Below are positions 62,098 to 64,000 of a stretch of 64,000 nucleotides of DNA, piece after piece; position 1 is the stretch's first letter, and each line of letters begins with the position of its first letter. Under the pieces are notes generated by a model that saw only the letters and a program-made list of their open reading frames with translations, searched no databases and was not told the origin of the DNA. Position numbers and translations under genes: made by a program. The stretch comes from Tridacna crocea (lineage: Eukaryota; Mollusca; Bivalvia; Cardiida; Cardiidae). The stretch spans positions 4,112,001 to 4,176,000 of the forward strand of contig OX031060.1 in NCBI GenBank assembly GCA_943736015.1, written 5' to 3'.

Positions 62098-62556
62098 CTG
62101 GGCCCGTATTTACAACCATTCTTGAGAAAATTCTTAGTTTCATTCTCCAAGATTTTCTAAATTTGAAAGTAACGCAACTTCTGATTGGCTAAACCATTTG
62201 GTTTAGCCAATCAGAAGTTGTGTTATTTTCAAATTTAGAAAATTCTGGAGACCGAGACCAAGAACGTTCTTAAGTTGGTAGTATGGTTGTATTGGGATTT
62301 AACGCCACTTTAACAACTATGGTCATGTCATGGCGGTCGGTGACGCACATGTGTTTCCTGGCTTTCTCATACCAGTACTAACATTACTTTCTCTCCAAAG
62401 TCACCGACTACTTTTCTCACTTGCTTCAGCAGAGGGGAGAGGTTTGCCTCAACCGGGTATCGAACTCACAACTACCTGGTTATGAGTCCGACACGCTCAC
62501 CACTGAGCCACCCGGGCGGGCTAACGTTCTCAAGAATGGTTGGTGAATACGGGCCC
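62098..62556. mobile_element. Inverted-repeat element, 'GGGCCCGTATT' ends, split by a SINE
   Basis: The left end is 'GGGCCCGTATTTACAACCAT' and the right end 'GGTTGGTGAATACGGGCCC'. The centre palindrome 'ACTTCTGATTGGCTAAACCA' with its inverse lies at 62180-62215. The right half is displaced by the SINE at 62282-62523. Confidence 0.88.
62282..62523 (-). mobile_element. SINE with matching target duplication
   Basis: The minus strand reads head B-box 'GTGAGTTCGATACCCGG' and body 'GACTTTGGAGAGAAAGTAAT', then 'GTTAAAGTGGCGTTAAATCC'. 'AACGTTCT' occurs just before (about 62263-62270) and just after (62523-62530), consistent with a target duplication. Confidence 0.8.
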
Positions 62557-63066
62557 TGATTGCACGTTCTCAGCAGCCTGATCGTGATCTGCACTGTTCA
62601 CAAAAGGTCCTCGCGTCGCGCTCAGTAGCTCTAGAGTTAAAAGGATTTCATTGGTATGTTATTCTCCTCGGGGATTAACCATTTCTCGAACCGATTTCTT
62701 TGCGTATCCGGAATATTTAACTAGATTCAGCTCTCACAATGGATAACATACGTCGGCGAAGAAAATCGGATTTGCAAAGCAAGACATCAATCTAGAAGAG
62801 CCCACGTCTGTAATACGCATAATTATTTCGATTTTTGCCGATTAAGCGATTTTCAAGTAAGCCTTAACAAGAACCCGTTTTAATTTATTTATGGTGAAAT
62901 ACGAGCTTATTTATTTCAGAAATAATCTTCTATATATGGTGGTTGATCGTCCAATAAACCACAGTTGTGGTTTATAAGAAACAAATAGGATGAATGAGTG
63001 GATATGAATTTCTGTAATTGAAAGACAAAGGGTTCGATATACATCAAGCGAGGCAGACCGATCACG
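62557..63066. other. Spacer with one hairpin arm
   Basis: 62920-62975 'AAATAATCTTCTATATATGG' and 'GTCCAATAAACCACAGTTGT' form one decayed arm of the 25731 family. The rest is unrecognised. Confidence 0.4.
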
Positions 63067-63297
63067 TTAACCCTTTACCCCATAACGCATTTCTATGGTA
63101 TCACTAATTGACCTTGAATAACAGCAAGGATGAAACCGTTTCTTATGTTCTTATATGACACCTTTTGATAGCATAGAAAACATTGTGACAAAAGGTGAAA
63201 TTGCTCGTCACGAGCAATTTCACCTTTTGCCACAATGTTTTCCAAAGAGTCCTTCAAGCAATGCGTAGAAATGAGTATCTATGGAGTAAAGGATTAA
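63067..63297. mobile_element. PT element, subfamily B, inverse orientation to 48838
   Basis: TTAA CCCTTTACCCCATAACGC at the left; 'ATCTATGGAGTAAAGGA' TTAA at 63294. The palindrome 'GACAAAAGGTGAAATTGCTC' with its inverse is at 63175-63242, centre 'CTCGTCACGAG'. Confidence 0.95.
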
Positions 63298-64000
63298 AAA
63301 GTGGGTGGGATGTAACTGGTTTAGAGTACATTTCAAGGGTGAATTTTTGTTCAAATCTCGATTAAACTGAGAGTGTGCAAAATTTTGTTTATGGTGTAGT
63401 AATATCATCGAAGACATGCCGTGAAAGGGATCCAATATGGTACAAAATCCTACAGTTTGATGGTCGGAGTCTAGGGAAAATCTGACAAGGACAAACGTTG
63501 TTTACAAGGTAGGCCCGAATCGAGGATATATCGTTTAAAGCCGGGCGTGAAAGGCGCGTGAATTTACTGATTAATATACGTTATCTCCCGTTAACGCCCG
63601 ATTTTTACCCATTAATACATGCTTATAACGACCTGAAAATGCACATTTTATTCAATAATGAATGATAAACCAAGATCGAAAGAAGATTGTATCGATTCTA
63701 ACATGAATGTGGATTATATTCCCTTGAATTTTCAGAAAAGCTGTAAGAAATAAAGAATATCTTCAGTAAAAAGGTGTCTACTTCAGGATCGCTGAATATC
63801 ATAGATACATTTTGGTCTTATCTGTCACTAGGGTAAAAGAAATTGAGATCACTCTTGGGAACCGTTTTGTTGGTGCTTTTGGGTGGGCAGGACATCTTTG
63901 CGTTGTCGCTGGTAATCGAGGCGTTGCGTTCATTGTGTTTCTTTATATATAAGGAAGTGTTGTTTTTTTGTTTCATATTTTACCATATATTCTCATTACA
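63298..64000. other. Spacer to the window edge
   Basis: 63660-63720 keeps 'AAACCAAGATCGAAAGAAG' and 'TCGATTCTAACATGAATG', a small remnant of the 25731/25343 repeats. Otherwise nothing is recognised. Confidence 0.4.

Overview
The window looks like gene-poor, repeat-dense genomic DNA of a marine invertebrate, most likely a bivalve mollusc of the heterodont type. The reasons are AT-rich intergenic DNA, vertebrate-style GT-AG introns inside conserved protein motifs, tRNA-derived SINEs with a 3' tail reading 'AAAGTGGCATTAAACCCCAAT', and short hairpin elements built on 'AGCCTGCGCAGGCT', which I associate from memory with venerid and dreissenid clams. The organism call is inference; no database was searched. 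There are no bacterial operons, rRNA genes or CRISPR arrays.

Three host genes can be supported. (1) A glycosyltransferase of the DXD sugar-binding (GT32-like) type on the + strand, exons 21851-22417 and 24840-25309, whose splice restores the motif ALLEYGGVYMDWD. (2) A galactose-3-O-sulfotransferase (GAL3ST family) on the - strand, with coding exon 1 at 41483-41443 and terminal exon at 37256-36179. Joining them gives a complete 372-residue type II membrane protein. (3) One internal or 3' exon of a secreted neuropeptide-type prohormone on the - strand, 54129-53477. Genes 1 and 2 both fit Golgi glycan synthesis, but they are about 11 kb apart and oppositely oriented, so no functional linkage is claimed. 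Two weaker exon candidates lie at 17954-18074 and 28033-28082.

Most of the rest is repeats. 1-2330 is an ~89-bp satellite; 3030-3955 is a ~155-bp tandem repeat; 23180-23775 is a ~168-bp tandem repeat; 59102-59800 is a 26-bp minisatellite. 12.8-18.0 kb is a mosaic of segmental duplications interrupted by a 5'-truncated LINE (15907-17695). 17.99-21.07 kb is a tandem duplication of about 1.5 kb.

The dominant signal is one family of ~220-230-bp elements with about 27 recognisable copies, spread from 9 kb to 63 kb. Each is flanked by TTAA, starts CCCTTTCCC and ends GGGAAAGGG, and carries a ~66-bp near-perfect palindrome. I call them PT elements (palindromic TTAA elements). The tandem duplication at 18-21 kb supplies an empty site that proves the element ends and the TTAA target duplication. 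Subfamilies differ by matched changes in both palindrome arms. Alongside it are at least ten unrelated hairpin or inverted-repeat families, several also at TTAA, plus a 2.64-kb element with 544-bp inverted repeats and a 5-bp target duplication sitting inside a PT copy (28435-31075).
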